This document shows, piece by piece, positions 1-11,301 of a stretch of 64,000 nucleotides of DNA. Position numbers and translations under genes: made by a program. The stretch is from Rhodococcoides corynebacterioides NBRC 14404 (GTDB taxonomy: Bacteria; Actinomycetota; Actinomycetes; Mycobacteriales; Mycobacteriaceae): positions 434,001 to 498,000 of the forward strand of contig NZ_BCWV01000004.1 in assembly GCF_001894765.1 (NCBI RefSeq), written 5' to 3'. The number at the start of each line of letters is the position of its first letter. The first letter of the stretch is position 1. The notes beneath the pieces were generated by a model that saw nothing but the letters and a program-made list of their open reading frames with translations, ran no database searches and was not told the DNA's origin.

Positions 1-24
1 ATCGATCTTGGACTTCGGAGCCAC
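1..24 (-). CDS. glyS: Glycyl-tRNA synthetase, first 8 codons only (partial)
   Basis: The minus strand from position 24 reads GTG followed by codons for A-P-K-S-K-I-D and then runs off the window. This is how I remember actinobacterial GlyS proteins beginning. A GGAGA Shine-Dalgarno lies about ten bases upstream of the GTG. The position agrees with mycobacterial gene order, where glyS is divergent from smtB-zur. Only eight codons are visible, so the call rests on the start context, the short match and synteny. Confidence 0.55.
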
Positions 25-154
25 GGGGCCAGTTCTCCATCTCGGGTCGTGAGTCGGTGGTGGCGGGGCGCGGACGTGGTGTGTCCGGCCGCGACACATC
101 AGACTATCGGCCCGGTGGGGGTTCGCGGTCCACCGCGTCCGCGGAGCGCCCCGG

Positions 155-203
155 TTGACATGCGCCGTCGCGCATATCACAATGATTACGATTTCCAATA
201 ACG
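155..203 (+). promoter_or_regulatory. Promoter and AT-rich probable operator of smtB-zur
   Basis: A perfect TTGACA (155-160) is followed 17 bp later by CACAAT (178-183), a plausible -10. From about 173 to 203 the DNA is strikingly AT-rich for this genome and contains CAATGA and CAATAA in direct orientation about 13 bp apart. ArsR/SmtB repressors bind AT-rich sites over the promoter, and smtB-zur operons are autoregulated by SmtB in mycobacteria. Operator identity is inferred; no clean long palindrome is visible. The rest of 25-230, the divergent spacer from glyS, shows nothing else clear. Confidence 0.5.
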
Positions 204-230
204 ACGACTGGACGACGGGGTGTTCTCTCC

Positions 231-671
231 ATGAGCGTGCCGCACGCGGTGCCGGATTCCGGCCCGACCCTCCCCCACCCGGCGACGGATCTGCCGCCCA
301 AGGACGTGCTGACCGGCGCCGGGGATCTGCTGCGCGCGCTCGCCGCGCCGGTGCGGATCGCGATCGTGCTCCAGCTGCGTGAATCGGCGCGGTGCGTACA
401 CGAGCTGGTCGGCGCGCTCGGCGTCACTCAGCCGCTGATCAGCCAGCATCTGCGCGTGCTGAAGGCCGCCGGGGTGGTGCACGGTGAGCGGTCCGGGCGT
501 GAAGTGCTGTATCGGTTGGTGGACGACCACCTGGCGCACATCGTGGTGGATGCAGTGGAGCATGCGACCGAAGGATCCGAGCATGCGACCGAACGATCTG
601 CGCATGCAATCGAAGGATCTGCGCAGGCGACCGACGGATCTGCGCAGGCGACCGACGGTACCGATCGATGA
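231..671 (+). CDS. smtB: ArsR/SmtB-family zinc-sensing repressor
   Basis: This 146-residue protein has the ArsR winged-helix fold: residues about 30-105 include LRALAAPVRIAIVLQL, a CVHELVGAL segment and the recognition helix QPLISQHLRVLKAAG. A C-terminal H-x2-H region (DDHLAHIVVDAVEH) fits the alpha-5 metal site. In mycobacteria the homologue (Rv2358) releases DNA on zinc binding and derepresses its own operon and zur. It overlaps zur by 4 bp (ATGA), indicating translational coupling. The last 35 or so residues are a heptapeptide-like repeat of the A-T-E/D-G-S type encoded by five 21-bp tandem repeats, an extension beyond the usual family length. Confidence 0.85.
   Translation: MSVPHAVPDSGPTLPHPATDLPPKDVLTGAGDLLRALAAPVRIAIVLQLRESARCVHELVGALGVTQPLISQHLRVLKAAGVVHGERSGREVLYRLVDDHLAHIVVDAVEHATEGSEHATERSAHAIEGSAQATDGSAQATDGTDR
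560..664 (+). repeat. Five 21-bp in-frame tandem repeats at the 3' end of smtB
   Basis: Copies lie at 560-580, 581-601, 602-622, 623-643 and 644-664, with the form GCATGCGACCGAAGGATC plus 3 bases. The unit is a multiple of 3, so each copy adds seven residues to the SmtB tail. The first copies contain GCATGC and the last two GCAGGC, showing drift between units. Confidence 0.85.
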
Positions 672-1075
672 ACGTGGCGAAGACCGTCGGCCTGCGGTCG
701 ACCAAGCAGCGCAGCGCGATTTCCGAGCTGCTCGACACGGTCGACGAGTTCCGGTCGGCGCAGGACCTGCACGACGAGTTGCGACGGCGCGGCGACGGCA
801 TCGGCCTGACCACGGTCTACCGCACTCTGCAGGCGATGGCCGACGCGGGCACCCTGGACGTGCTGCGCACCGATTCGGGCGAGTCGGTATATCGCCGCTG
901 TTCCGACGGTCACCACCATCATCTGGTGTGTCGAACCTGCGGATTCACCGTGGAGGTCGAGGGCGCCGCGGTGGAACGGTGGACGAAGTCGGTGGCCGGT
1001 GAGCACGGCTTCTCCGACGTCAGCCACACGGCGGAGATCTTCGGCCTGTGCAGCGAGTGCGCGGCGAAGGCCTGA
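668..1075 (+). CDS. zur: Zinc uptake regulator, Fur family
   Basis: This 135-residue Fur-family repressor has an N-terminal winged helix (about 1-80; TKQRSAISELLD, LTTVYRTLQAMADAG) and a C-terminal metal and dimerisation domain. Metal ligands are visible: the H-H-H-H-L run, then C-x2-C (CRTC) and C-x2-C (CSEC near the end), the structural zinc site. With SmtB it forms the zinc homeostasis pair known from mycobacteria (Rv2359): SmtB senses excess zinc and Zur represses uptake genes when zinc is bound. Its start codon overlaps the smtB stop. It converges on the minus-strand recO-uppS operon only 18 bp downstream. Confidence 0.92.
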   Translation: MNVAKTVGLRSTKQRSAISELLDTVDEFRSAQDLHDELRRRGDGIGLTTVYRTLQAMADAGTLDVLRTDSGESVYRRCSDGHHHHLVCRTCGFTVEVEGAAVERWTKSVAGEHGFSDVSHTAEIFGLCSECAAKA

Positions 1076-1093
1076 TCTCGACGGTGCGGCGCG

Positions 1094-1498
1094 TCAGGGC
1101 ACCAGGCCGACGCGCGCCTTCTCGACGCCGGACAGCACCAGGACCAGCATGGTCATCAGGGGCTCGTCGTCGAGTCCGGTGGCCGGGAAGGTGTAGCGCA
1201 GGATGACGTCGGCCTGCGATCCGTGACCGATCACCGAGATCGACCCGAACTGCGATTCGGCGTTGCGCGCAGCGACTTTCGCGCGCAGCCCACCGGACGA
1301 CGGTCGATCCCAGGCGAGGACCGACGTCAACGCGAGCACCTCGAGGCCCGGTCCCAGCGCGACCGCCCGCAACGAGCAGAGGGCGCCCGCGTACGTGAAG
1401 CCGAGCGATCCATCGTCGGCCACGGTGACGTCGGCGAACTGGCCGAGAACCACCCGGGCCCGGTCCTGCAGAGCCGCGACCACGTCGTGCTCGCTCAT
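1094..1498 (-). CDS. YbjN-like (type III secretion chaperone-like fold) protein
   Basis: This 134-residue protein is last in the recO-uppS operon and homologous by position to Rv2360c. It starts at ATG 1498, overlapping the uppS stop by 4 bp (ATGA). The sequence has the alternating strand pattern of YbjN-domain proteins, including [17 protein letters not shown] and [21 protein letters not shown], and a helical C terminus. No catalytic residues or membrane segments are evident. Family function is not established; co-transcription with uppS is the only clue. A longer open frame upstream on this strand is a shadow of uppS. Confidence 0.7.
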   Translation of the reverse strand: MSEHDVVAALQDRARVVLGQFADVTVADDGSLGFTYAGALCSLRAVALGPGLEVLALTSVLAWDRPSSGGLRAKVAARNAESQFGSISVIGHGSQADVILRYTFPATGLDDEPLMTMLVLVLSGVEKARVGLVP

Positions 1499-2304
1499 TT
1501 CACTCCCCCGAATCGTCGGTCCCGCGAGGCGAACTCGACGCACGCGGCCCACAGATCGCGGCGGTCGAAGTCCGGGAACAGTTTCTCCTGGAACACCATC
1601 TCGGCGTAGGCCGACTGCCAGAGCAGGAAGTTCGACGTGCGTTGCTCGCCGGACGGCCGCAGGAACAGGTCGACGTCGGGCATGTCGGCCTCGTCGAGGT
1701 AGCGGGCGAACGACGCCTCGGAGATCTTCTCCGGATCGAGCTGCCCGGCCGCGGCCCGCCGCGCGATCTCCCGAGCGGCGTCGACGATCTCGGCGCGGCC
1801 GCCGTAGTTGACGCACATCGTCAGCGTCATGACGGTGTTGTCCCTCGTCAGCTCCTCCGCGATCTCGAGCTCGCGGATCACGCTGCGCCACAAGCGCGGT
1901 CGTCGCCCCGCCCACCGCACCCGGACGCCCATCTCGTGCATCTCGTCGCGACGTCGACGGATGACGTCGCGGTTGAAGCCCATGAGGAACTTGACCTCGT
2001 CGGGACTGCGTCGCCAGTTCTCGGTGGAGAACGCGTACGCCGACAGCCAGCGCACGCCGACCTCGATGCAGCCCTCCACGGTGTCCATGAGCACCGCCTC
2101 GCCGCGTTCGTGGCCGGCCGTGCGAGGCAGTCCGCGGTCCTGCGCCCACCGTCCGTTGCCGTCCATGACCAGCGCGACGTGTCGCGGGATCAGCTCGGGC
2201 TGCAGGATCGGCGCCCGCGCCCCCGACGGGTGCGGGCTCGGCGGACGCACGGCACCACTATCGGACGGGGTCGGCTGCTCGCGACGACGGATCACGGGTC
2301 TCAT
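1495..2304 (-). CDS. uppS: Isoprenyl (decaprenyl/undecaprenyl) diphosphate synthase
   Basis: This 269-residue cis-prenyltransferase makes the long-chain polyprenyl diphosphate carrier for peptidoglycan, arabinogalactan and LAM synthesis by adding isopentenyl units to a short allylic diphosphate. The signature [17 protein letters not shown] carries the catalytic Asp, followed by AGHERGEAV and the C-terminal [19 protein letters not shown] substrate region. The gene corresponds to Rv2361c. I chose ATG 2304 (MRPVIRRR), which gives a normal-length N-terminal extension; it overlaps the recO 3' end by 47 bp. The frame stays open further upstream, but that part lies inside recO. Confidence 0.93.
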   Translation of the reverse strand: MRPVIRRREQPTPSDSGAVRPPSPHPSGARAPILQPELIPRHVALVMDGNGRWAQDRGLPRTAGHERGEAVLMDTVEGCIEVGVRWLSAYAFSTENWRRSPDEVKFLMGFNRDVIRRRRDEMHEMGVRVRWAGRRPRLWRSVIRELEIAEELTRDNTVMTLTMCVNYGGRAEIVDAAREIARRAAAGQLDPEKISEASFARYLDEADMPDVDLFLRPSGEQRTSNFLLWQSAYAEMVFQEKLFPDFDRRDLWAACVEFASRDRRFGGVK

Positions 2305-3061
2305 CCTGCCCGACGGCCCCGGCCGCGGGGGCACCGCGCTCGACCAGCGGCAAGGTCCGCAGTTGCCGTTCGAGGTGCCATTGCAGATGTGCGGCCACCA
2401 GACCGCTCGCCTGCGTCCGCACCGACTCCGACGTCGCCACGGCCGCGGGCCAGTCACCGCTCTGCAGGGCGGCCATGAGATCGAGGACGCCGGTTCCCGG
2501 GGTGGCCGATCCGGCCGGCCGACACTGCGTGCAGACCGCACCGCCGGCCGCCACGTGGAACGCCCGCAGCGGGCCCGGCGCAGAGCACGTCGCACACTCG
2601 GTCAGCGACGGGGCCCACCCGGCGAAATTCATGGACCGCAGCAGGAAGGCGTCGAGAACCAGTTCCGGCGGTCGCTCGCCGGAGCCGAGGGTCCGGAGGG
2701 CACCGACGGTCAGCGAGTACAGCCGCGGGGCCGGGGCATGTTCCTCGCCCGCGAGCCGCTCCGTCGTCTCGAGGATCGCGCACCCGGTCGTGTAGCGGGC
2801 GTAGTCGGCGACGATGTCGGCGCCGAAGGCGTTCACCGTCTGCACCTGGGTGACGATGTCGAGGTTCCGGCCCGGATACAACTGGACGTCGATGTGCGCG
2901 AACGGACCGAGCCGCGCACCGAATTTCGACGTCGTACGCCGCACGCCCTTGGCCACGGCGCGCACCAGACCGTGGTCCCGCGTCAACAGCGTGACGATGC
3001 GATCGGCCTCGCCGAGCTTGTGCTCACGCAGGACGACGGCGTGATCCCGGTAGGACCTCAC
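2258..3061 (-). CDS. recO: DNA repair protein RecO
   Basis: This 267-residue protein is the first gene of the recO-uppS-YbjN operon. RecO loads RecA onto SSB-coated single strands in the RecFOR recombination pathway. The N-terminal OB-fold ([20 protein letters not shown]) and the zinc-binding cysteines of the C-terminal domain (C-x2-C at CATC, then CTQC) are visible. It starts at GTG 3061. The C terminus overlaps the uppS start. The order recO-uppS matches mycobacteria (Rv2362c-Rv2361c). Confidence 0.93.
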   Translation of the reverse strand: MRSYRDHAVVLREHKLGEADRIVTLLTRDHGLVRAVAKGVRRTTSKFGARLGPFAHIDVQLYPGRNLDIVTQVQTVNAFGADIVADYARYTTGCAILETTERLAGEEHAPAPRLYSLTVGALRTLGSGERPPELVLDAFLLRSMNFAGWAPSLTECATCSAPGPLRAFHVAAGGAVCTQCRPAGSATPGTGVLDLMAALQSGDWPAAVATSESVRTQASGLVAAHLQWHLERQLRTLPLVERGAPAAGAVGQDETRDPSSRAADPVR

Positions 3062-3114
3062 GACTCACCCACGTGGTCCAGTGTGGCACGTCGGCGCGTC
3101 CCGACGGGACGGCC

Positions 3115-3648
3115 TCAGGGTGCGCCGAGATCCTGCTGCAGCGACGCGAGCGTGCGGGCGATGTTGCGGCGTTGGAAGTCGGCGAACAGGCTGCCGCGCG
3201 TCGCCACCTTGTCGAAGGCGGCGGCCAGGGCGTCCGGCCACGGACGGTCGTCGGTCCAGGTCTCGGTGACCCGGGTGCCGCCGTCGACGGGCTCGAATCG
3301 GTACTCCCACGACGCGATCGGCGTCGGGAGGATCGGCCGGCCCACCCCGATCGCCCGGACGGCGAATGCGAAGCGTCGGCCCGGCTCCGCCGCCGTGACG
3401 ACGCACCGCGTCGACCACCGCGCTCCCCCACGCCGGTTGGTGCCGACGAACGTCATCCCGACGTAGGTTCCGCCGCGTCGCGGGTCGGCGACGACGGCGC
3501 CGGTGTTCTCCGGACTCCACTGCGCCATGCGGGTGGGGTCGGCGAGAGCGGCGTAGACCTCGTCGGGCGAGGCCGCGACGACGACGGAATCGGAGACGGT
3601 TCGAGTGCGCACTCCCGACACGGTATCCGGGCGCTCCGACGGGTACAC
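3115..3648 (-). CDS. SRPBCC-family (START/polyketide cyclase-like) protein
   Basis: This protein of about 177 residues has the features of the SRPBCC ligand-binding fold: an opening strand VSDSVVVAASPDEVYAALAD, the P-x-R-M-A-Q-W-S-P helix turn, a central block ending SWEYRFEPVDGGTRVTETW, and a long C-terminal helix. Such proteins bind hydrophobic ligands; the ligand cannot be deduced. The start is uncertain: GTG 3648 is the longest option, and a GTG 12 codons later (VRTRTVSD) would also give a complete domain. It is divergent from the molybdopterin oxidoreductase at 3748 across 99 bp. Confidence 0.75.
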   Translation of the reverse strand: MYPSERPDTVSGVRTRTVSDSVVVAASPDEVYAALADPTRMAQWSPENTGAVVADPRRGGTYVGMTFVGTNRRGGARWSTRCVVTAAEPGRRFAFAVRAIGVGRPILPTPIASWEYRFEPVDGGTRVTETWTDDRPWPDALAAAFDKVATRGSLFADFQRRNIARTLASLQQDLGAP

Positions 3649-3747
3649 GAACCGCGAACACCCCGATCGCCGATGTCGAGTCCGACGTCACGGTTACTGT
3701 CGAGTGACGTCCGATGCGGGGGGACGAGTCGAAGAGAGAGTGTGGCC

Positions 3748-6111
<2,364 letters not shown>

Positions 6112-6143
6112 CCCGAGCAGTCCTCGAGGTGCACCGGTTGCAG

Positions 6144-6463
6144 CCACCCGCTCGGGTTGCAACCGGTGCACCCGACCAGAACCCGCGCACCTCGCCACCT
6201 GCTCAGGTTCCGGTCACCCTCACCGGTTGCAACCTGTGCATTCGGCTACAACCTGCGCAGCTCGCTACTTGCTCCGGTTTCCGCAACCTGCTCCGGTTTC
6301 CGCAACCTGCTCCGGTCGCAACAGGAGCAGGTTGCTGGAACCGGAGCGACTTCGTCGCGGCCATCACCGGCACGAGCCTCGGACGCCGCGCCCCAACCAC
6401 ACCCGCTCAGGCTCCAGCCACCCGCACGGGTTGCAACCGGTGCACCCGACCACAACCCGCGCA
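6144..6463. repeat. Repeat-rich gene-free spacer between FdhF-like gene and era
   Basis: The gap 6112-6472 contains no credible gene. A 46-bp segment at 6144-6189 recurs at 6418-6463 with two mismatches, both containing GGGTTGCAACCGGTGCACCC. Between them a roughly 70-bp unit is repeated: GGTTGCAACC starts a unit at 6155 and again at 6225, with about three quarters of bases conserved across 59 positions. Two tandem 19-bp copies of CTCCGGTTTCCGCAACCTG follow (about 6272-6309), leading into a long inverted repeat. Open frames here on both strands are low-complexity products of the repeats. Origin is unknown. Confidence 0.85.
6293..6344. repeat. Long inverted repeat / hairpin, possible bidirectional terminator
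   Basis: Arms of 21 bp (6293-6313 and 6324-6344) pair with two mismatches around a 10-nt loop; the inner 12 bp (GCAACCTGCTCC with GGAGCAGGTTGC) are perfect. It lies between the convergent FdhF-like gene and era, so it could end transcription from both sides although no U-tract follows. It is built from the same words as the surrounding tandem repeats, so it may instead be a by-product of repeat inversion. Confidence 0.7.
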
Positions 6464-6472
6464 GGAATGCCG

Positions 6473-7396
6473 TCAGAAGCCGAGCTTGCCCATCTGCTTC
6501 GGGTCGCGCTGCCAGTCCTTGGCCACCTTGACGTGCAGGTCGAGGTAGACCCTGGTTCCCAGGAGCTTCTCGATCTGCGTCCGGGCGGCGGTCCCCACCT
6601 CGCGGAGTCGCGCGCCGCCCTTGCCGATGACGATCGCCTTCTGCGACTGCCGCTCGACGTAGAGGATGGCGTGGACGTCGAGCATGTTCTCGTGGCCCTC
6701 GCGGGGCAGGACTTCCTCGATGACCACGGCGAGGGAGTGCGGGAGCTCGTCGTGCACGCCTTCCAGCGCGGCCTCGCGGATGAGCTCGGCCATCATGGTG
6801 TCCTCGGGCTCGTCGGTCAGCTCGCCGTCGGGGTAGAACGCCGGGCCGGGAGGCAGCACGGACGCGAAGACGTCGACGACCACCTCGACCTGCTCCCCCG
6901 ACGCCGCGGACACGGGCACCACCTCGGCGTCTCCGCCCAGGAGGTTCGAGACGGCCACCAACTGCTCCATGAGCCGCTGCTTGGACACCTTGTCGATCTT
7001 GGTGACCAGCCCGACCACCGGAGTACGCGGCGCGTTGGCGCGCACCTGCTCGAGGATGAACCGGTCACCGGGGCCGATCTTCTCGTCGGCGGGGATGCAG
7101 AAGCCGATGGCGTCGACCTCGGAGTAGGTGTCCCGAACCAGATCGTTGAGCCGCTGCCCCAACAAGGTGCGGGGACGGTGCAACCCGGGCGTGTCCACCA
7201 GGATGAGCTGTGCGTGCTCTCGGTGCACGATGCCGCGGATGGTGTGGCGCGTGGTCTGCGGGCGTGACGACGTGATCGCGATCTTGCTGCCCACCAGCGC
7301 GTTGGTCAGAGTGGACTTGCCGGTGTTCGGCCGGCCCACGAAGCACACGAAGCCGGATCGGAACTCCGTCTCGTCGCCCTGATCGGTTCCGGTCAT
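6473..7396 (-). CDS. era: GTPase Era, 16S rRNA processing and 30S assembly
   Basis: This 307-residue protein has an N-terminal Ras-like GTPase domain (G1 GRPNTGKS, switch region [10 protein letters not shown]3 DTPG, G4 TKID) and a C-terminal KH domain with the G-K-G-G loop ([15 protein letters not shown]). Era binds the 3' end of 16S rRNA and checks 30S maturation. It overlaps the upstream CorC-like gene by 4 bp and closes the phoH-ybeY-corC-era operon, an arrangement shared with mycobacteria (Rv2364c). Neighbouring YbeY also acts on rRNA, so the operon groups ribosome-quality functions. Confidence 0.96.
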   Translation of the reverse strand: MTGTDQGDETEFRSGFVCFVGRPNTGKSTLTNALVGSKIAITSSRPQTTRHTIRGIVHREHAQLILVDTPGLHRPRTLLGQRLNDLVRDTYSEVDAIGFCIPADEKIGPGDRFILEQVRANAPRTPVVGLVTKIDKVSKQRLMEQLVAVSNLLGGDAEVVPVSAASGEQVEVVVDVFASVLPPGPAFYPDGELTDEPEDTMMAELIREAALEGVHDELPHSLAVVIEEVLPREGHENMLDVHAILYVERQSQKAIVIGKGGARLREVGTAARTQIEKLLGTRVYLDLHVKVAKDWQRDPKQMGKLGF

Positions 7397-8760
7397 CTGC
7401 GATGCTCCTCACGCTGCGTCTCGGCGCCGTCGGCCGATCCGGGGGACTGTCTGTCTCGACTCGACCCGCCGTCGGTGGGGTCCTCGTCGTCTCGGGCGAG
7501 CTTCTCGGCCAACACCGTGTGCACGTGCACGCGCCCACGGGCGTCACGCCCGCCCTCGGCGATCAGCCGTAGGCCGTGCGCCTCGACCACCGAGCCGGGC
7601 AGGGGCACGCGGCCGATCTCGTAGGACAGCAGACCACCCACGGTGTCGACCTCGTCGTTGTCGATCTCGACGTCGAACAGCTCGCCCAGATCCTCGAGCG
7701 GGAGCCGCGACGACACGCGAATCCGACCGTCGTCCAGCGGGTCCACGGGCGCCACCTCGTCGGTGTCGTACTCGTCCGCGATCTCCCCGACGATTTCCTC
7801 GAGCACGTCCTCGATGGTCACCAATCCGGCCGTGCCGCCGTACTCGTCGACGAGCACGGCCATGTGGTTCCGGTCGCGCTGCATGTCGGCGAGCAGGCCG
7901 TCGAGCGGCTTCGAGTCGGGTACGAAGACGGCCGGTCGCATGATGTCGTCGACCCGAACGCTGCGTCCCCCGTCCGACGACGTGTAGGTCCGCTCGACGA
8001 GGTCCTTGAGGTACACGACGCCGAGGATGTCGTCGACGTTCTCTCCGATGACGGGGATACGGGAGTGTCCGCTGCGCACGGCGAGAGTGGTGGCCTGGCC
8101 GGCCGACTTGCCGCGTTCGATCCACACCATTTCCGTGCGGGGCACCATGACCTCGCGCGCGGAGGTGTCGCCCAGCTCGAAGACGGACTGGATCATCTGG
8201 CGTTCCTCGGCGGCCACGACGCCGCGTTCCTGCGCGAGATCGACCAGTTCCCGCAGTTCGATCTCGGAGGCGAACGGCCCGTTACGGAACCCGCGGCCGG
8301 GCGTGAGGGCGTTGCCCACGAGGATCAGCAGTCGGCTGATCGGACTCAGCAGCACCCCGAGCGCCCGGAGCGGGTAGGCCGCGCCGAGCGAGAGGGAGTA
8401 CGCGTGCTGGCGACCGAGCGTGCGGGGCCCGACGCCGATGACGACGTAGTCCACCACCACCATGACCGCCGCGGCGACGCCCAGTGCGACGGCGGGGTCG
8501 AGCAGATCCAGCAAGGCACCCGCGAACACGACCGTCGAGCCGATCTCGCACAGGATGCGCAGCAGCACCATGAGGTTCACGTAGCGGGGCCGGTCGGCGA
8601 GCACGCGCAGCAGTTCGACGGCGCCGCCCCGCTGGTCCTTGACCATCTCCTCGACGCGTGCCGAGGACACCGTGTTGATGGCCGAGTCGACGGCGGCGAA
8701 CAGGCCTCCCAGCGGTACCAGCAGCACCGCCAGCACGATGAGGGCCGGAGCGTCGGTCAC
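7393..8760 (-). CDS. CNNM/CorC-type (hemolysin C-like) membrane protein with CBS pair
   Basis: This 455-residue protein has an N-terminal CNNM transmembrane domain with about four hydrophobic segments in residues 1-150, two CBS domains (about 200-325; [27 protein letters not shown]) and a C-terminal CorC/HlyC transporter-associated domain ([19 protein letters not shown]). Family members are linked to Mg2+/Co2+ efflux, and the CBS pair would bind adenine nucleotides. It starts at GTG 8760, overlapping ybeY by 4 bp. The C-terminal 35 or so residues are charged and disordered-looking. It corresponds to Rv2366c. Confidence 0.9.
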   Translation of the reverse strand: MTDAPALIVLAVLLVPLGGLFAAVDSAINTVSSARVEEMVKDQRGGAVELLRVLADRPRYVNLMVLLRILCEIGSTVVFAGALLDLLDPAVALGVAAAVMVVVDYVVIGVGPRTLGRQHAYSLSLGAAYPLRALGVLLSPISRLLILVGNALTPGRGFRNGPFASEIELRELVDLAQERGVVAAEERQMIQSVFELGDTSAREVMVPRTEMVWIERGKSAGQATTLAVRSGHSRIPVIGENVDDILGVVYLKDLVERTYTSSDGGRSVRVDDIMRPAVFVPDSKPLDGLLADMQRDRNHMAVLVDEYGGTAGLVTIEDVLEEIVGEIADEYDTDEVAPVDPLDDGRIRVSSRLPLEDLGELFDVEIDNDEVDTVGGLLSYEIGRVPLPGSVVEAHGLRLIAEGGRDARGRVHVHTVLAEKLARDDEDPTDGGSSRDRQSPGSADGAETQREEHRR

Positions 8761-9308
8761 CGGGCGGACTCACCACCGGGCGAGGTGAAGCCGGTCTTGC
8801 CCAGGAGCCGACTGTCGCGCTCGGCGGCAGCGGCCTCGCGCTCCGTGCGACGCAGGCTCTCGTACCACTCCTCGAGCAGACTGTTCTGGAGACCGAACAT
8901 CTCCTTCTCCTCGTCCGGCTCCGCGTGGTCGTACCCCAGCAGGTGCAACACACCGTGCACGGTGAGCAGCGCCAACTCGTGCGCCAACGAGTGCCCGGCC
9001 TTCTCCGCCTGGTCGGCCGCGAACGACGGACACAGCACGATGTCGCCCAGCATGGACGGACCGGGGTCCGGAGCGTCCGGCCGACCACCCGGCTCGAGCT
9101 CGTCCATCGGGAACGACATCACGTCGGTCGGTCCCGGCAGGTCCATCCACCGCATGTGCAGATCGGCCATGGTGGGGGAATCCACCAGCACCATCGACAG
9201 CTCCGCCGCCGGGTGGACGTCCATGCGCGCGATCGCGAACCGCGCCACGGAAATCAGGTCCTCCTCGCCGACGTCCATTCCGGATTCGTTGGAGACCTCG
9301 ATGCTCAT
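8757..9308 (-). CDS. ybeY: Endoribonuclease YbeY, rRNA maturation
   Basis: This 183-residue zinc endoribonuclease carries the H-x3-H-x5-H signature seen in [17 protein letters not shown], preceded by ALLTVHGV. YbeY trims the 16S rRNA 3' end and takes part in ribosome quality control. It starts at ATG 9308. The last 35 residues, rich in Arg and Glu, extend beyond the minimal domain. It sits directly downstream of phoH, the usual bacterial pairing, and overlaps the CorC-like gene by 4 bp. Confidence 0.95.
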   Translation of the reverse strand: MSIEVSNESGMDVGEEDLISVARFAIARMDVHPAAELSMVLVDSPTMADLHMRWMDLPGPTDVMSFPMDELEPGGRPDAPDPGPSMLGDIVLCPSFAADQAEKAGHSLAHELALLTVHGVLHLLGYDHAEPDEEKEMFGLQNSLLEEWYESLRRTEREAAAAERDSRLLGKTGFTSPGGESAR

Positions 9309-9345
9309 GCGATCACCGTAAACGACCGTCGGGGTCTCACCGGAA

Positions 9346-10416
9346 TCACCGGCGACGAGCAGCGCGATTCGGTCCGTCGTTGCCGCGTGCCGCGTCGTGG
9401 CGGTCGTAGGCGTCGACGATGCTCGAGACGAGGCGGTGACGCACGACGTCCGACGAATCGAGCCGGGCGAAGTGGATGTCGTCGATGTCGGTGAGGATCT
9501 CCGTGGCCGCGCGCAGACCCGACGTCGAACCGCCCGGCAGGTCCACCTGCGTGATGTCGCCGGTGACGACGATCTTGGAGTTGAAGCCGAGCCGGGTCAG
9601 GAACATCTTCATCTGCTCGGCGGTGGTGTTCTGCGCCTCGTCGAGAATGATGAACGCATCGTTGAGCGTGCGGCCACGCATGTAGGCCAGTGGCGCGACC
9701 TCGATGATCCCGGCCTGCATCAACTTCGGAATCGCCTCGACGTCCATCATGTCGTGCAACGCATCGTGCAGCGGGCGCAGGTAGGGATCGATCTTGTCGT
9801 GCAGCGTGCCGGGCAGGAACCCCAACCGCTCCCCCGCCTCGACCGCGGGCCGAGTCAGGATGATGCGTGAGATCTGCTTCGCCTGCAGAGCCTGCACGGC
9901 CTTCGCCATGGCGAGATAGGTCTTGCCGGTACCGGCCGGACCCACCCCGAAGACGATGGTGTTCGCGTCGATCGCGTCGACGTAACGCTTCTGGTTCAGC
10001 GTCTTCGGACGGATCGTCTTGCCGCGTCGCGACAGAATGTCCAGGCTGAGCACCTCGGCCGGCGTCTCGCTGACCCCACCGTGCAGCATCGCGACGGTGC
10101 GCCGCACCGCGTCCGGCGTGACCGGACCACCGGCCGCGACCACGCCCGCGAGCTCGGTCAGCACCCGCTTGCCGACGACGATGTCGGACGGTGCTCCGTC
10201 GAGCGTCACGACGTTGCCGCGCACGTGCACGTCGGCGGACAACACCTGCTCGAGAGCCCGCAGGTTCTCGTCGGCCGACCCCAGCAGCGGGAACATGACG
10301 GCCGGGTCGAGTTCGAAGGATTCCGATGTCGCGGGCACGGCGGCCTCGCTGAGCAGCGGGCGGGCCGAGACCCGAGCCGACCGGGCGGCCGAGGAACGAG
10401 AAACGTTGTCTGTCAC
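9346..10416 (-). CDS. phoH: PhoH family ATPase
   Basis: This 356-residue protein is the first gene of the phoH-ybeY-corC-era operon. The PhoH ATPase domain shows Walker [13 protein letters not shown], the block [15 protein letters not shown] and Walker [11 protein letters not shown]. Residues 30-100 form a KH-like N-terminal region. PhoH-like proteins have RNA-linked ATPase or helicase activity, and pairing with YbeY suggests an RNA role. It starts at GTG 10416. The mycobacterial counterpart is PhoH1 (Rv2368c). Confidence 0.94.
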   Translation of the reverse strand: MTDNVSRSSAARSARVSARPLLSEAAVPATSESFELDPAVMFPLLGSADENLRALEQVLSADVHVRGNVVTLDGAPSDIVVGKRVLTELAGVVAAGGPVTPDAVRRTVAMLHGGVSETPAEVLSLDILSRRGKTIRPKTLNQKRYVDAIDANTIVFGVGPAGTGKTYLAMAKAVQALQAKQISRIILTRPAVEAGERLGFLPGTLHDKIDPYLRPLHDALHDMMDVEAIPKLMQAGIIEVAPLAYMRGRTLNDAFIILDEAQNTTAEQMKMFLTRLGFNSKIVVTGDITQVDLPGGSTSGLRAATEILTDIDDIHFARLDSSDVVRHRLVSSIVDAYDRHDAARGNDGPNRAARRR

Positions 10417-10506
10417 GTGTGCGGTATGGCCTGCTTTCGGTGCTCGTGAACTACGGTGTCCGGACTGACATCGAGTCTAACCGCGCCCACCGACAGCGCA
10501 TTCCGA

Positions 10507-11298
10507 TTACTCCGTGGGCTGCTCCGTGGGCGAAATCGCCAGGGGCGACCCACCCGACCATCGGTCGGTCAACACCCCGATCGCCCCCAGGGCCACCGAC
10601 GCCGCCGTGGACGTCCGCAGCACCGTCGGCCCCAGAATCGTCGGGCGGGCGCCGGCCTCGGACAGCACCGCGAGCTCCTCGTCGGACAGCCCGCCCTCGG
10701 GCCCGACCACCAGCACGATCCGGGACGCCGATCGCAGCCCGGCGTCCGCCAGGGGCTCCCGCGCCGATTCGTGCAGCGCCAGCGCCACGCCGCCGTGCTG
10801 CACACAGTCCGCGACGAGGTCCAGGACGTCCGCCGTCGAGGCGAGGTCGGCGACCTCGGGGAACAGCGCGCGTCGCGACTGCTTGGCCGCGGCCAGCGCC
10901 GCGTGGCGCCACTTGGTCACGCCCTTCTCCGCCTTCGGACCGGACCACCGCGAGACGCACCGCGACGCCTGCCACGGCACGATCACGTCGACACCGGCCT
11001 CGGTGGCCGTCTCCACGGCGAGTTCCGCCCGATCCGATTTCGGTAGCGCCTGCACGACGGTGACGGGCGGCGTCGGCCCGGGCACCGTCCGTACCTCGTC
11101 GACGACGAAGTCCAGGGAGTCGCGCGCCGTCCCGACCACCTCGACGGTGGCCAGCGTCCCCCGCCCGTCCGAGAGCGCGATGCGCTCCCCGGTCACGGTG
11201 CGGCGCACGGTGACGGCATGTCGACCCTCGGGGCCGTCCAGCACCCCGCGCGCGCCGACCGCCGGCACGTCGGCGAGGTGATAGACGCTGGCGACCAC
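10507..11298 (-). CDS. rsmE: 16S rRNA (uracil-1498-N3)-methyltransferase
   Basis: This 263-residue SPOUT methyltransferase methylates U1498 in the ribosomal decoding centre using S-adenosylmethionine. The N-terminal PUA-like domain (about 1-75, YHLADVPAVGARGVLDG) is followed by the knotted SPOUT domain, with LVVGPEGGLSDEEL and ILGPTVLRTSTAASVALGAI forming the SAM site. It starts at GTG 11298, 3 bp after the dnaJ stop, so hrcA-dnaJ-rsmE form one operon as in mycobacteria (Rv2374c-Rv2372c). Confidence 0.95.
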   Translation of the reverse strand: MVASVYHLADVPAVGARGVLDGPEGRHAVTVRRTVTGERIALSDGRGTLATVEVVGTARDSLDFVVDEVRTVPGPTPPVTVVQALPKSDRAELAVETATEAGVDVIVPWQASRCVSRWSGPKAEKGVTKWRHAALAAAKQSRRALFPEVADLASTADVLDLVADCVQHGGVALALHESAREPLADAGLRSASRIVLVVGPEGGLSDEELAVLSEAGARPTILGPTVLRTSTAASVALGAIGVLTDRWSGGSPLAISPTEQPTE

Positions 11299-11301
11299 GG
11301 G

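Noticed and set aside
3073..3747. Upstream extension of the molybdopterin oxidoreductase frame to 1012 residues
   Set aside because: This part is antisense to the SRPBCC gene, has Arg-rich low-quality composition, and ATG 3748 has a good ribosome site and matches the family start.
6144..6463. CRISPR array
   Set aside because: Repeat units are not of constant length with unique spacers; they are tandem, degenerate and inverted.
6129..6548. Several open frames on both strands in the repeat spacer
   Set aside because: They simply read the tandem repeats (N-L-L-R, A-T-G-A words) with no start context, and some run into era antisense.
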